From: Dermacentor variabilis
Taxonomy: Eukaryota; Arthropoda; Arachnida; Ixodida; Ixodidae
Reading direction: 5' to 3'
Assembly (NCBI RefSeq): GCF_050947875.1
Contig: NC_134576.1
Span: 58,346,255-58,410,254 of the forward strand
Length of the DNA stretch: 64,000 bases
Position 1 is the stretch's first letter. The number at the start of each line of letters is the position of its first letter. Shown piece by piece: positions 44,237 through 55,526 of this stretch. The notes below the pieces were generated by a model that searched no databases, was not told the origin of the DNA, and worked only from the letters and a program-made list of their open reading frames with translations. The position numbers were made by a program, and so were the translations under genes.

Positions 44237-45410
44237 CGGACCAGGCAGGATTCCGTAAAGGCTACTCAACAATAGACCATATTCACACTATCAATCAGGT
44301 GATAGAGAAATGTGCGGAATATAACCAACCCTTATATATAGCTTTCATTGATTACGAGAAAGCGTTTGATTCTGTCGAAACCTCAGCAGTCATGGAGGCA
44401 TAATGGAATCGGGGTGTAGACGAGCCGTATGTAAAAGTACTGAAATATATCTATGGCAGCTCCACAGCCACCGTAGTCCTCCATAAAGAAAGCAACAAAA
44501 TTCCAATAAAGAAAGGCGTTAGGCAGGGAGATACGATCTCTCCAATGCTATTCACAGCGTGTTTACAGGAGGTATTCAGAGACCTGGATTGGGAAGAATT
44601 GGGGATAAGAGTTAATGGAGAGTACCTTAGTAACTTGCGATTCACTGATGATATTGCCTTGCTTAGTAACCCAGGGGACCAATTGCAATGTATGCTCACT
44701 CACTTGGAGAGGCAAAGCAGGAGAGTGGGTCTAAAAATTAAACTGCAGAAAACTAAAGTAACGTGTAACAGTTTCGGAAGTGCACAGCAATTTACAATAG
44801 GTAGCGAGGAACTGGAAGTGGTGAGGGAATACATCTACTTAGGGCAGGTAATGAGCGCGATCCGGATCATGACACCGAAATAATCAGAAGAATGAGAATG
44901 GGCTGGGGTGTGTTTGGCAGGCAGTCTCAGATCATGAACAGCAGGTTGCCATTTTTCCTCAAGATAAAAGTGTATAACAGCTGTGTCTTACCCGTACTCA
45001 CGTACGGGGCAGAAACCGGGAGGCTTACGAAAAGGGTTCGATTTAGATTGAGGACGGTGCAGCGAGGTATGGAAAGAAAAAAGATGGGGGTAACGTTATG
45101 GGATAAGAAAAGAGCAGATTGGGTGAGGGAACAATTGCGAGTTAATGACATCTTAGTTGAAATCAAGAAAAAGAAATCGGCATGGGCAGGACATGTAATG
45201 AGGAGGGAAGATAACCGATGGGCATTAAGGGTTACGGACTGGATTCTAAGGGAAGCCTAGCAGGGAGCGGCAGAAAGTTAGGTGGGCGGATGAGATTAAG
45301 AAGTTTGCAGGGACGACATGGCCACAATTAGTACATAACCGGGGTAGTTGGAAAAGTATGGGAGAGGCCTTTGCCCTGCAGTGGGCGTAACAAGGCTGAT
45401 GATGATGATG
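44237..45410 (+). mobile_element. RTE-like LINE, copy 2 (5'-truncated)
   Basis: It starts inside the reverse transcriptase (GGACCAGGCAGG, matching copy 1 at about 11,711) and ends with a TGATGATGATG tail. It is flanked by AATTA at 44,232-44,236 and 45,411-45,415, a likely target duplication. Frames are broken: a stop at 44,401, and a frameshift near 44,865. The catalytic box reads FTDDIALL instead of FADDIALL. It lies between the two convergent Harbinger genes, so it is younger than that element. Confidence 0.93.
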
Positions 45411-45553
45411 AATTATAGGGCTACAAAGAATGTCATACCATCATTGCATGATTACGCATGAAGCCTAGTGCTGTCATTAAAGTGGCTTTTGGTGTTTTGG
45501 AGCTAAAGGACAAGTACAGTTTGGAACAGGATGGTTTAGTGACCACAGTTTTT

Positions 45554-47684
45554 CTACAGGAGCTTTGCGAAGACTTTCGTGCGCTTAATTTCTCCAAGCC
45601 TTCGCAGTGCTCGCTCTCCACGAGATTTGTCATTATGATTATCACTGCAATTCTGCCACTGAACGTCATTGGATACTTGTGCATTATCATCATCATCTGG
45701 CTTTACATCACCATACTCAATGCACAAGTTGTGGAGAACGCAGCAGCTTATAATAAAATTATTGAGCCAGCGAATAGTGCGGAGCTCAAGATACATGAGC
45801 TGTCTGAAGCGCTTTTTGAGGGTGCTAAATGCATTTTCTATGAGAACGCTTGTGGCTGATAACTTATCATTAAATTGCTTTTGGTGCTTTCTTAAAGCAC
45901 CGTAATCCCCGTAGGGTGTCAACAGGTGTTCCCGCAGTGGATACGCTGCGTCCCCTAAAAGATGGTATGACCCCTGGCATGCATCAGAGATTTTCTTTGA
46001 AAGTGGCTACAAGCTGAACACATGCGAATCATGCATTTTGCTTGAGCTTCCAATGAATGTATCAAAGAAGCGCCTTTTGTCATCGCAGACGGCCTGTAGT
46101 GTGAGTGAAATGTATTGGTGCCTGTTACAATATGTCGAAGCAACCTTCTTCTCCGGGTACTGTATTTTTATGTACGACCCATCTATGCAACCAACAACAT
46201 CAGGCATTCTAGACAGCTGCAAGCGAGTCATACACTTGTATTCAGCGATATCATCAATGTCTGAACATGAAATGAGCATTTGCAAGGAGTTTTAAGAGGA
46301 AATATTGGTGCTCATGCCCATTAACTCCCGTTAACAGCATGCCCTTTATGGCACAGCACCATTTATGCTAAGTTAAAGAAACAAAATACAAACCGAATGC
46401 AACTTTGAGAAGTACTGAAGGCAGCATACACTGCCGTGCACACAACATATTACATGTTTTTTAACTATCCACTTCTGTTTTTTACTATAAGAAAACGGGA
46501 GAGAAAGTAAAACAAAGCCCGTGTATCTTCCCTTAATCGATTTGAAGCACGTAATGAGAATTTGCTTGCCAAAGCAGACTTGGTCTATATCGCATCGTAC
46601 GCCCGGAAATCTGAACAGTCATCTACTATTGTGGGTGATGACAAAGCATGCAGCATTATTCCTAAGCAAGGAATTGGCTGTGACCCCAAGAGATACTTTT
46701 AGGTTACTACCCCTGGTATAAATTCTGAGTGTTATCATCCCAAGCTATCACGTTTGAATGAAGGTCCAGCATTATAGAGCTTGAAATATAGCAACCAAAA
46801 CGTGCACAGTGATGTTGCGATATCAATAAAACTTAGCTGGCCAATCTACATTGCTTCTTATAGGTAAAGAAAATGAAAAGAAACCTTCTCAAAACTTCTA
46901 GTGAGGTTCTCCAGGTCAGCAGAAAATTTTATCAACGACTGTTCCAGAGTCAGGAGTAAGTCGGCTACTCTATGAAAGATAAAAAAAACGTGGCCAGCCG
47001 ACAAGTCGAACCGGTTGGCCACGTTTCTCATGCAGGTTTTGTTGGCCGCGTACCTGCGCAGTGGGATTACACGCATCCGGAAAAGCAGCTTCAGACTGCA
47101 CTGCACTGCAAGCAACGGTTTCATAGTCAAATGCGTTTTTATGCAGGCATCCGACTCTTTCGTGTTTCATTTATCGTTGTTAATTTGGCAGGTGCATAGA
47201 AAAAACGGCGAGAACTAACCAGATAAAAGACAAGATATGCGTTTCCGCAGATTTCACTGGAACCCCTCCATGTGTGCCCGAAGGGCACATTGACGACGCG
47301 GCAAAGTCGGGGATCAACGTTTCCGCCACAGGTCGAGATAGCCTGAAGTGCCTTTGGAACTGCACAAAAAAAGAAACAGAAACGAAAGCACCACAATGTG
47401 TTAAACCTTGAGTATGCCGCTTTCCTTTTTTTCCTTACCTCATCATCCGAGTACTGCCGTACGACGTCCTCGATGAAGCCGACTACTTTAGGCCTCTTTG
47501 CGGGAATGCGGAACATCTTGGCGAATTCCCGCTCGTAAGCGGCAGTTTCAGCGTCGCTGTCACTATTCGAGCAATTGCTCGTGTCGGAACTTCAGCGTTC
47601 CGACTCGGAGCTGTCGCTATCGAGTAGCAGAAGCAATGCCGCACGCTTTGCCGAACAAGCCGAGCAGTTCATTTCGTCCGCCAT
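45554..47684 (-). pseudogene. PIF/Harbinger (HARBI1-like) transposase with predicted introns
   Basis: Proposed exons on the minus strand: 47,684-47,439, 47,359-47,220, 47,053-46,885 and 46,216-45,554. The first three junctions have GT and AG (GAG|GTAAGG, GTGCAG|TTCC, GCGCAG|GTAC) and keep phase; the third donor (AAG|GTTTCT) is weaker. Domains: acidic N-terminus (MADEMNCSACSAKR), helical region HFRLSRPVAET...HILSFIWYAANK, then the DDE catalytic domain: VVGCIDGSYIKI (Asp), MHDSHVF (Asp) and IENAFSTLKKRFRQL (Glu), all retained. Predicted length is near 405 codons, in the usual range. TGA at 47,592 and TAG at 46,007 break exons 1 and 4, so the gene is dead. It cuts and rejoins DNA in the nucleus together with the Myb-like partner. 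Confidence 0.85.
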
Positions 47685-47917
47685 TACCAACACAACTCGC
47701 GAGTCGTGACCGGTGGCGCCTCCCAGCAGACAAACGTGGTAAAGGAGATACGTCATGCACAGTTCCGGTCCGCTCCGCCGATTTTGGCGGAGCATCTTTT
47801 TCTGCTCCATGGAGTGACTCCCGCTCTGAATCCCCTCCGACTCTCTCTTTGGAACGCTTTACTCCCGCCCTCACTCTGTCATTGGAACAAACTTGCTCCG
47901 AAACGAGTAGAAAAACT

Positions 47918-47945
47918 TGCTCCGACTCCGCCATTGTATTTCAAC
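47918..47945 (-). repeat. Candidate right TIR of Harbinger element
   Basis: On the minus strand it reads GTTGAAATACAATGGCGGAG then TCGGAGCA. It matches the left repeat at 36,916 in 26 of 28 positions and lies about 230 bp upstream of the transposase start. Confidence 0.55.
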
Positions 47946-47996
47946 TGACAATGGCAAAGTGGCAAACGTCTCGACAAAGTGTCTACCGTTTTTTCA

Positions 47997-48621
47997 TGGT
48001 AAATGAAGCAGTACATGTAACGATTTTCGTACAGGTCAGGTGGAGTTAATGCTGTCATTCACTGAATTTACAACATACAGAAACACAGATAGCCATCTAT
48101 TTTATGAAATTGGAAGCTGAAATTGAGTTTTCCGATCGCTTTCGGCCAAAGGAAGGAGAACGAAGCGTCATACAACGATATTTAAGCTCGGCTATCCTCG
48201 TACGTGTATGACGTACATTGCTGCTTGGCATGTTTCGCAGTATGTTGTCTGCGTTCGGTTATTTAAGCTATAATAAAAAAAAAGAAACATAAGTGCTCGA
48301 CAAAGGTGTATTTTCCGCAAGATGCGCTCGAGCTGCAATCTCCCATCTTTTTTATGAGACATTGATGAGAGGCACAAAGTGTAGGGGAAGGAAAACGTTA
48401 TGCGAAATGTTACATCACATATTGTTTGTTCTTGATATTTTTGCGGCACATTTAGTGTTCACGTGCAGCAGTAAAGACTTTGATACAAGTGGAATGCTCG
48501 TAGGAAGGCGAGAAACTTTGTGCAGACAACAGTGTTTACAATGACCTCTGCAAATTTTGCGTATAAACAATGACGCCAAATAAACATATACGTCTGCCCA
48601 TTTAATGCTCACGGATTCTTG
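47997..48621. repeat. Dispersed repeat of unknown class, copy 2
   Basis: This aligns with 20,349-20,930 over its full length, with the same orientation and the same terminal GCTCACGGATTCTTG. The minus-strand frame (48,415-48,612) contains ICRGHCKHCCLHKVSRLPTS, clearly related to the peptide of copy 1. Confidence 0.75.
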
Positions 48622-49139
48622 AAAAATGCAATTTACAGTTTAATATTGAAAAACAAAACATCTTGGTGTGTATGTCCAAACAAACAAACACGCTGGAAGG
48701 AGATGAACATTTCAATTGGGTAACAGAGGTGACCAAGGGAAGCCTCAGCCTGGAGCCAGCGTTTCAAGTAGCAAACATATTTGGGAAGGCGATGACGAAG
48801 ACAAATTCCCACTCAGGCTTCCCTTGCTTCTCCACAGCTGATTGGCTGATTGTTAAGCCAATCTTACGCCGAGTATATTTCAAAAAGTTTTTGGGAACAC
48901 AGTGCTCAGGTGTGTCATCTGCTCTTTGTAGAGAAAAAAACAGTTTTTAGTGATTCTTTATGTTTGTGGAGTATGGTGTAGGCCGGCTGTGTGAATTTGC
49001 CTTTTCTAGCGGTCTCTTACGGTGCGGGGTTAGCCTTGTTTTCATGCAAACTGTGCATGAGTCTTTTGTAGTTAGCAAATGTAAAATAGTGTGCGTATCC
49101 AGATATAATTCTTTCCAGTCCTAACACTTACGATCTGAA
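48622..49139. other. No gene recognised
   Basis: A 95-residue + frame (48,663-48,950) has no firm motif. Confidence 0.45.
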
Positions 49140-49660
49140 CGACGTTCTCTGAGATTTCTTCATGTCGTATAAATATGATGGTGTACACATTACAGATCAC
49201 TTAAATTCGATCACTCATATAAAATACCTCATTAACAATGCTAATCAAATGCTCGGGTAATTATGGCGTAACTTTTCCAAAGCACTCTCGACAAAACTTC
49301 AGCTTTAGTATGCTCTAATACAATCGAAACTTGAATATGCACCTGGCATATGGGATTCTGGTAGCATTACTCTTATTACTTAGCTCCACTTGTTTCATTC
49401 GTATGTATTATAACCGTACCGCGAGTACCTCAATGAAAACTAACCTAGCACTTACTCCACTAGCTAACCGCCGCAAAGGCGCCAGTTTTTCGCTATTTCA
49501 TGTAAGTCTCCATCCCACCACACTTAACAACGACTTCATGCGGGACCTCAGTACATTTCAAACAGCATTCATGGTTCATGGTAGTAACGCAGGAATTTTT
49601 TCACGGTACACGAAGTCTTTGTTTCAATCTTCCACCCTCCATACATCTAAATAATAAAAC
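49140..49660 (+). mobile_element. CR1-like LINE relic, RT C-terminal region
   Basis: Translation with stops ignored gives HITDHLNSITHIKYLINNA, then LIQSKLEYAPGIWDSGSITL (about 49,310-49,370), then LANRRKGASFSLFHVSLHPT and FSRYTKSLFQSS. This is the thumb and tail of CR1/Jockey-group ORF2 proteins, where a LVRSKLEYAS-IWDP-type motif is common. Several stops and frameshifts are present and the copy is old. Confidence 0.65.
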
Positions 49661-51731
49661 CACCCTCTCTCAAGTATGGTAGCCATCACCTATAGGAAAA
49701 TGTTTTTTTTGCAAAACATTAGTTAACCTTGCATACTCAGGAGAATCATTACGCTACCAGAAATCATTGCACTTGTATGTGTTTGCTTCACTCTACTACT
49801 TTGTAACCACTCCCCGTTTTAATGCCATATGACCCTGAGGGTACATTCAAAAAAAGGTACAATAATAAACTAAAGTGTGACTGCCAGGGTTTCAGTCAAC
49901 AGGAAGTATAATTTCTTCAATATTGCATTGAGCGTTCTTGAAGGTTTGAAAATTATTTGCATTTTCATGTAACAAATAAAATTGGGGGGGAGCAAGTGAT
50001 GCTTCGTGGTACTGCCCGTCAAGTGGACTTCCAAACAGCAAATGAGATAGTTTGTTACTTACCAAGTAAGACCTTGCTACATTGTTTGTCTTCTGGTCGT
50101 AATGGATTTAACGACTTGAAAAGAAACAAGTTGGTACTCAACATGTGACTAGTCTGGTTGTCATAACACGCCTTAAAATGAAGTAAGCCTATGGAAAATT
50201 TTAGCGTTCCGCTCCGTACGACACAAAACTGTAGGCTGCTGCTTTCTTGACAGGGCTCATACCACTCTATCTGCTAAACTTGCAAACATTTTATGGTGAG
50301 GCACATAGTTGAAGAGGATATGTCATTCTGGTGACAGTTGAGCTTCTTATGGCTTAGCGTGGGCAGCTTGTCGAACAATAATCTCTCTTTCGTACGTCTT
50401 CCTGAAAAGAGAGCCGATGAAACCATGACACACATGCAAGCAAAATATGATGAAACGAAAGTTAGTCAAATAAAAGAACAAATCACGGTTCTGGGTGAAG
50501 CATTCAAAAACATACGTTGCGAGGATTCCAGCCTAGTGGTGACACATTCGCTGTTGCCTTGTACATCCTGAAACAATAGAGTGCAAAGGCGCGAACACAT
50601 ATGACCAGTGTATTGGTGGCTATAGTAGAAGGCAAAAAGAGCCTCACTTACTATGGGCGAAGTGTGGGTGAGTTTGTGATTCATGTATGACTAAGAACAG
50701 TGCACAAATCTCTTCACGACAGAAAAGGACACACAGAAGACTGTTTTGAGTGTGCATTTCCTTCAGTGGTGTGCTTGTGTGGGCAGTGCGTAGTGAAGCC
50801 TCGATTAGATGACATTTTTTTTTTGCCAGGGAATAGGTACTAATCACATCAATTTTGTTAGGCACCAAATGAAGTTATATCAACTATCACTGTAAGTACA
50901 TTTGTACTAATGTGCAGCAAATTTATTGCAGCGTATCACTTATGCTTAAACAGCCAAAACTATTTATTATTTATGCTGTACTCCACGTTGGGAATTATAG
51001 CATTGTTGGCAAACTAACAAGAGCCTTGTTTGAATTCCCTTTAAAGAGCAATAACTTGATAATCATTATTTTCCACTTTTAAGAAATGACTGACGGAATC
51101 TTCTTTATTCTCATCGTACACAAAGAAATTCAAAGTTGCAAATGCAAAGCAGTGCTCGTTTTACTCTCCGATACACACACACAGAGGCTGCAAGGTTAAT
51201 CCGCTTTCGTGGATGGTTCACAAACAGACTGTGCTCGGTTCCAGCGGCGAATTTTCACGCTAGTTAGCACATTTTGTAAAGCAACATATCATTACGCGGC
51301 CAGATGCAGCAGATCACTAACGATGGAATTCGTGCATGAGCAGTTATGCCAGTTAAACGTCGCAGCTGATGAAATTCACCGGCTTTAAACACGTTCGCAT
51401 GGTGGCGGCTGTCGAATCTTGGAAGCAAATATTGACTGAGATATAACTGCTATTATATTAAAACAAACCAGCGTGATGTTGCTAAAAGAAACGACTACCC
51501 CGTTCGCAAACATTAGTGCCGCCAAATTTGAATCGATAACCGTACTGCAATCGATACCAAGGGGCTGCTGCATATCAGGCGTCAGAGAGGTCTCAAAACC
51601 TTTATTCAAGTAATAAAACACACTTTTTAATAACACAAGTGCACTAAAAACAAAGATCTGCTTATTTATTTATTTTGTAACAAAATGACATGTTAATTAT
51701 GCTTGTCGTTTACTATATGTAAATTCATAGA
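49661..51731. other. No gene recognised
   Basis: AT-rich sequence. Short frames only, without motifs. A poly-T run occurs at about 50,816-50,824. Confidence 0.5.
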
Positions 51732-53071
51732 TCAAATATTTAGCCGCGTTGAGCGCCTCTAGAAGAAAAAGTATAAATTTAAAGTATCCGACCAAATTAC
51801 CGTAGCTCCGCTTGTGCGGTTCATGGTGAAAGGCGACGCAGTTGAGTTTTCGCCCTCCGTGGCGATCGCTGGAACTTGATTGTGTGCGGGGCCTTACTTA
51901 TGATCACGGCTCAATCTCGCGCGACATATATGGAGAAAAGTAAGAAGGCAGCGCGATCGGGTGGGTGGAGGCTCCTTCGTTTCCGCCAGCCAGTTCATAC
52001 TTTGGACGGCAGTGCGCCGTCGCGCGCGCCGTACCTGAAAGGGCTGTGCAAACGCCTCCTTCCATTGCGCGCGTTGTGTTCTCGCCGCTCTTGCGTTGAA
52101 GCGATATAGCGCACGGCCACATTCCTGGCTGAGGCTTCCGCGCTTGCTCGCAGCAGCGTTTTAACGGTGACTGTCGGCGCTCATCGAGCGTGATGTGTTC
52201 ATGTTTGCTTGTGTGCGCTGACACCATACTTCCTAATTCAGTTAGTAAGTGAATGTTTCCAAGTTTATACGGCCGACAAGACTACTCTGCTTACTTCGTA
52301 TATCTGCCCACTGATTAGCTGTCTCAATCGATACTTCGTCTTTCGGACGAAACTGCGTCTCTTTTTTTTTTGGAGAATGATGACTTTCGTAACTCGCAAA
52401 CCGGCAAATGCGACTTTTGGAAACTCATCATTTTCAACAACAATATAGAAGCCATTTCGGCCGAAAGGCGAAGCATCAATTGCGTTAGGGAATAAGTAGA
52501 CAGCTAGAGGGATTGAGAGTAGTAATTTTGTCGGCCGTATAATATTGGAAACATCCGCTTACTAGCTGAATTAGCATGGTGTTAGTGCACAGAAGGAAAT
52601 CTGAACACATCACACTCGATGAGCGCGGACACTCGATGCTCAAACGCTGGCGCGAGTAAGAGCGGAAGCCTCAGCCAGGAATGTTGCCGTGCGCTATATC
52701 GCTTCAACGCAAGAGCGACGATAACACAGCGCGGGCAATGGAATTAGCCGTTTGCGCAGCCCTTTCAAGTACGGCATGCGTGACGGCGCACGGCCGTGCA
52801 CACTACAGACTCGCTGTAGGAAACGAAGCCACCCCCTACCCACCTTGTTGCGCTGCCCTCCCATTTTCCTCCATAAATGTCGCGCGAGATTGAGCCGCGA
52901 CCATCAGTCAGGCCAAGCACACACTCCATTTCCAGGCACCGTCAGAGAGGGCTAAAACTAAACCGCGGCGCGTTGCAGCATGAAGCGCGCAAGTGGAGCT
53001 ACTGTGATTTGGTCGCCTACTTTAATTTGTACTTTTTCTGCTAGGGGCGCTCAACGCGGCTAACCATTTGA
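51732..53071. mobile_element. Large foldback element (1.34-kb imperfect palindrome)
   Basis: The left arm (51,732-52,366) and right arm (about 52,450-53,071) are imperfect reverse complements over more than 600 bp, with a loop of about 85 bp. Outer ends read TCAAAT.TTAGCCGCGTTGA on both sides. Inner landmarks include the GCGATATAGCGCACGG / CCGTGCGCTATATCGC pair (52,100 and 52,687). Related peptides on opposite strands (both containing CAISLQRKS) are a by-product of the symmetry. There is no transposase. It is a likely foldback-type DNA element or a very old inverted duplication. Confidence 0.8.
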
Positions 53072-53514
53072 ATAAAATACTTGTCTAAATATGTTTTGTC
53101 CTATTATTCCAGAAGAAAGCCCCTATGTTGCTCAAAAAGATTACAGACCGCGACAAGGCTTTATGGCTTTTTGTCTATGCCTCCAGCATATGTATATACA
53201 CCGTTTTTTATTGATGCTGAAATAAATTTGTGTTTTTATTTAAGTATACAACCCTAGCTTGCACACACATATAATGGACTGTTGTAATGTAAGCATACGT
53301 ATATTCATCACATTTATTTTCAGTCTCCGAAGCTGGCCTAATTTAAGTTAGATTATCTCTGTTCCCGACTCACGTTACTACTAGAATGCCTTAGTGATCG
53401 AGCATTTCACTTTAACATAATCCGGGATCGCCAATGCTGTTTAAGTTATGCTGGGAAGAAGTGCCGAATCTATTAGACAGGTAATGATTAGGAGTGAAAG
53501 TCTAAGAGCTATAT
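53072..53514. other. No gene recognised
   Basis: AT-rich sequence without a supported feature. Confidence 0.5.
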
Positions 53515-54285
53515 CTTCAGACACCTTGCTTTACAGATGACGTTACCAGGCTTAACAATGATGGTGATGACTGTCCAAAATTATTCAGGACATTAGACGG
53601 CAACGTGAAAGGACTGGGTTGAAGCTTAATCTAAGCATAGAACGGCAAGAGAAGAAAAGTTCGCCTTCAATAATCAGCGTCTAGAATACGTACAAGAGCA
53701 CGTTCTTCTAGGCAAGTTACTGCCAGCGTAACATGTTCATGGGAAATTATATTTACAGAAAAACAAAAATGGGTTCCAATGCATACGGCAGGTATAAAGA
53801 AGTCCTGACCTGAAGCTTACCGCAATTATTTAGGAAAAAAGCGAACAATAATTGTTTTCTAGCCGACTAACATACAGGGCGCAAATGCGTAAGTTAAATA
53901 AGCAACTTCAGAAAAAGCTACGCATCTCGCCACGAAGGATGGACAAAAAACTTATCGCTTAGCATAAGGAAAAAGCAAACAGGGTTGTGTGAACTATAGA
54001 GCTAGCAGGGACAGCTGATACTTGAGAAGATGCAGAAAAAATCGAGCCCCCAGGTCACGTGATATGCAGGAAAGAACCGGTGGTAAATAGACTTACCTAA
54101 TGGATGTCAAGAGAAGGGAAGTGCAGCAGATTCGAGAAAATTAGGCGAGGTGTTGAAATCAGAAAATTTGCCCATGCTAGCTCGAATCATCTTGCGCAAG
54201 ACAGAGGTAACTGGAGAAAGCAGGAAGAAACATTCATGCTGCCACCGCTGCCGCTGCCGATGCCGCTGCTAGCTAACTTACATCA
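53515..54285 (+). mobile_element. RTE-like LINE relic, second family
   Basis: Joining frames one reads AFTDDVTRLNND near the catalytic box (about 53,530), SNAYGRYKEVLT (53,775), LQKKLRISPRRMDKKLIA (53,915), GHVICRKE (54,055) and FAHASSNHLAQDRGNWRKQE (54,170). These match, in order, the C-terminal half of RTE ORF2 proteins, but the words differ from the family at 10,035, so this is a separate lineage. Many stops and frameshifts are present. Confidence 0.6.
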
Positions 54286-54608
54286 TTAGTGAATCAAATC
54301 ATTCCAATGTAGACGTTATCTTGTGAGATTCGAGTGGGCATTCTATCAGAAAGATGTTTTGCAAGAATAGGATAGGATATGGATAGCTTTAATAAAGTGC
54401 CGGCAAACGACGGTTTAACGTGTCGTGATGCCGGCCAAGCGTCGACCCGCGGTTATACCCTACTCTGCACTAGCCCAGTTGGGCCCGTTTGTAGTAGGTC
54501 ATGAGGCTTGTGATTTTCGAGTGCACCCCGGGCCTGCCGGACGGCCCATAGTTGTGAGTCCTTGTCTGCAGACTGCAGTGCACCTTAAAGTTCGGGCGGG
54601 TAAGTCCT

Positions 54609-55469
54609 TCAGGTAGCTGCCGTCGGGAGCCTAGCACAGTCCCATATGAGGTGCCATTGGTCCGCCGGACCCGCTGCACAAACACCACACAGCGCACTAG
54701 GATAGAGCTCTGGTGGGTGAAGCACGTGCATCATTGCGAGAGCGAGGAGTGATGCGATCTGTATTTGCCTTAGGATTACGGCCTGCTCCCGACTGAGTGC
54801 CGGATGGGGAGGTGGCATTGTCCGTCGAGCTAAGCGGTAACACTTGGTTACTTCGGCGTAACTAGTCAATCTGTCCTTGGTTTCGAACCACCACACGGAA
54901 CGGTCACTCTCGGGTGCACGGAACGTAAGCGCTCGCGCCGCCGAATGGGCCGTCTCGTTGTGGTTCGGCGAGGATGCAGACTCGCCGGCGTGCGCCGGAA
55001 ACCACTTGATACGCACGGTGCTGCCGCGGTCTTGAAGTTGGAGCTTGCCGATGATGGCGAACGCCGGCGCGCATATTCGCCCCTTGGCAATGTTGCGCAC
55101 GGCATTCCTCGAGTCGCTGAGCACGGTGCGACACTTGGCCTCGGTGATCGCCAGAGAGATGGCAACCTCCTCAGCGTCCGTGGCATTCATGCACCGCACG
55201 CTCGCTGCCGTTGTCTTGGTGCCAGTAGCCACCGCAACGACCGCTGCCGCGAAGCCTTCCCGCTTGTATTCCGCGGCGTCCACGTACCGGGCGTGCGGGT
55301 CTTGGGCTTGTTCGGTGAGGGCCATGGCCCGCGCCTGCCGCCATTCTTGGTTGTATTCTGGGTGCATGTTCTTCGGGATGGGGTCCACGTAAATGTGGCC
55401 CCGCGCCTCATTTGTGATCTCGCACGGTTGCCGGCTGGGAGCTTGGGGATTGTAGCCCAGGGAGGTCAA
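54609..55469 (-). pseudogene. I-like LINE ORF2: RNase H and C-terminal zinc motif
   Basis: The 286-residue frame contains RNase H motifs RYVDAAEYKREGFAAAV (Asp), NATDAEEVAISLAI (Glu), LSDSRNAVRNIAKG (Asp) and NHNETAHSAARAL (the last site, altered). A C-terminal CGVCAAGPADQWHLIWDC (C-X2-C...H-X4-C) follows. RNase H removes the RNA strand during second-strand synthesis. It is in frame with the upstream segment across the TAG at 55,527-55,529. Confidence 0.85.
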
Positions 55470-55526
55470 TATACTGCGGCCCGTCTTGGTGGTAGAGAGG
55501 CGCTCGAATTGCGCGGTGAGCTGTGC

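Larger units (their letters stand above)
36916..47945. mobile_element. PIF/Harbinger transposon with nested insertions (proposed)
   Basis: The outer limits are 28-bp candidate terminal inverted repeats at 36,916-36,943 and 47,918-47,945 (26 of 28 matching). Inside are a Myb-like gene reading + (43,383-44,147) and a Harbinger transposase reading - (45,554-47,684). This convergent two-gene layout is the usual content of autonomous Harbinger elements. A Gypsy element (37,056-41,667) and an RTE fragment (44,237-45,410) are inserted in it; without them the transposon would be about 5.2 kb. A 3-bp target duplication could not be recognised, so the exact ends are uncertain. Confidence 0.6.

Noticed and set aside
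47617..47934. 105-residue protein starting MAESEQ at the right Harbinger end
   Set aside because: It begins inside the candidate terminal repeat and overlaps the transposase N-terminus in another frame; the left repeat gives the same MAESEQ start by symmetry.
48663..48950. hAT-type transposase fragment
   Set aside because: A faint likeness in one stretch (SLEPAFQVANIFGKA) is not enough without the catalytic or dimerisation region.
51904..52893. Protein family encoded on both strands (CAISLQRKS peptides)
   Set aside because: The two peptides are mirror products of the same inverted arms; there is no sign of codon constraint.
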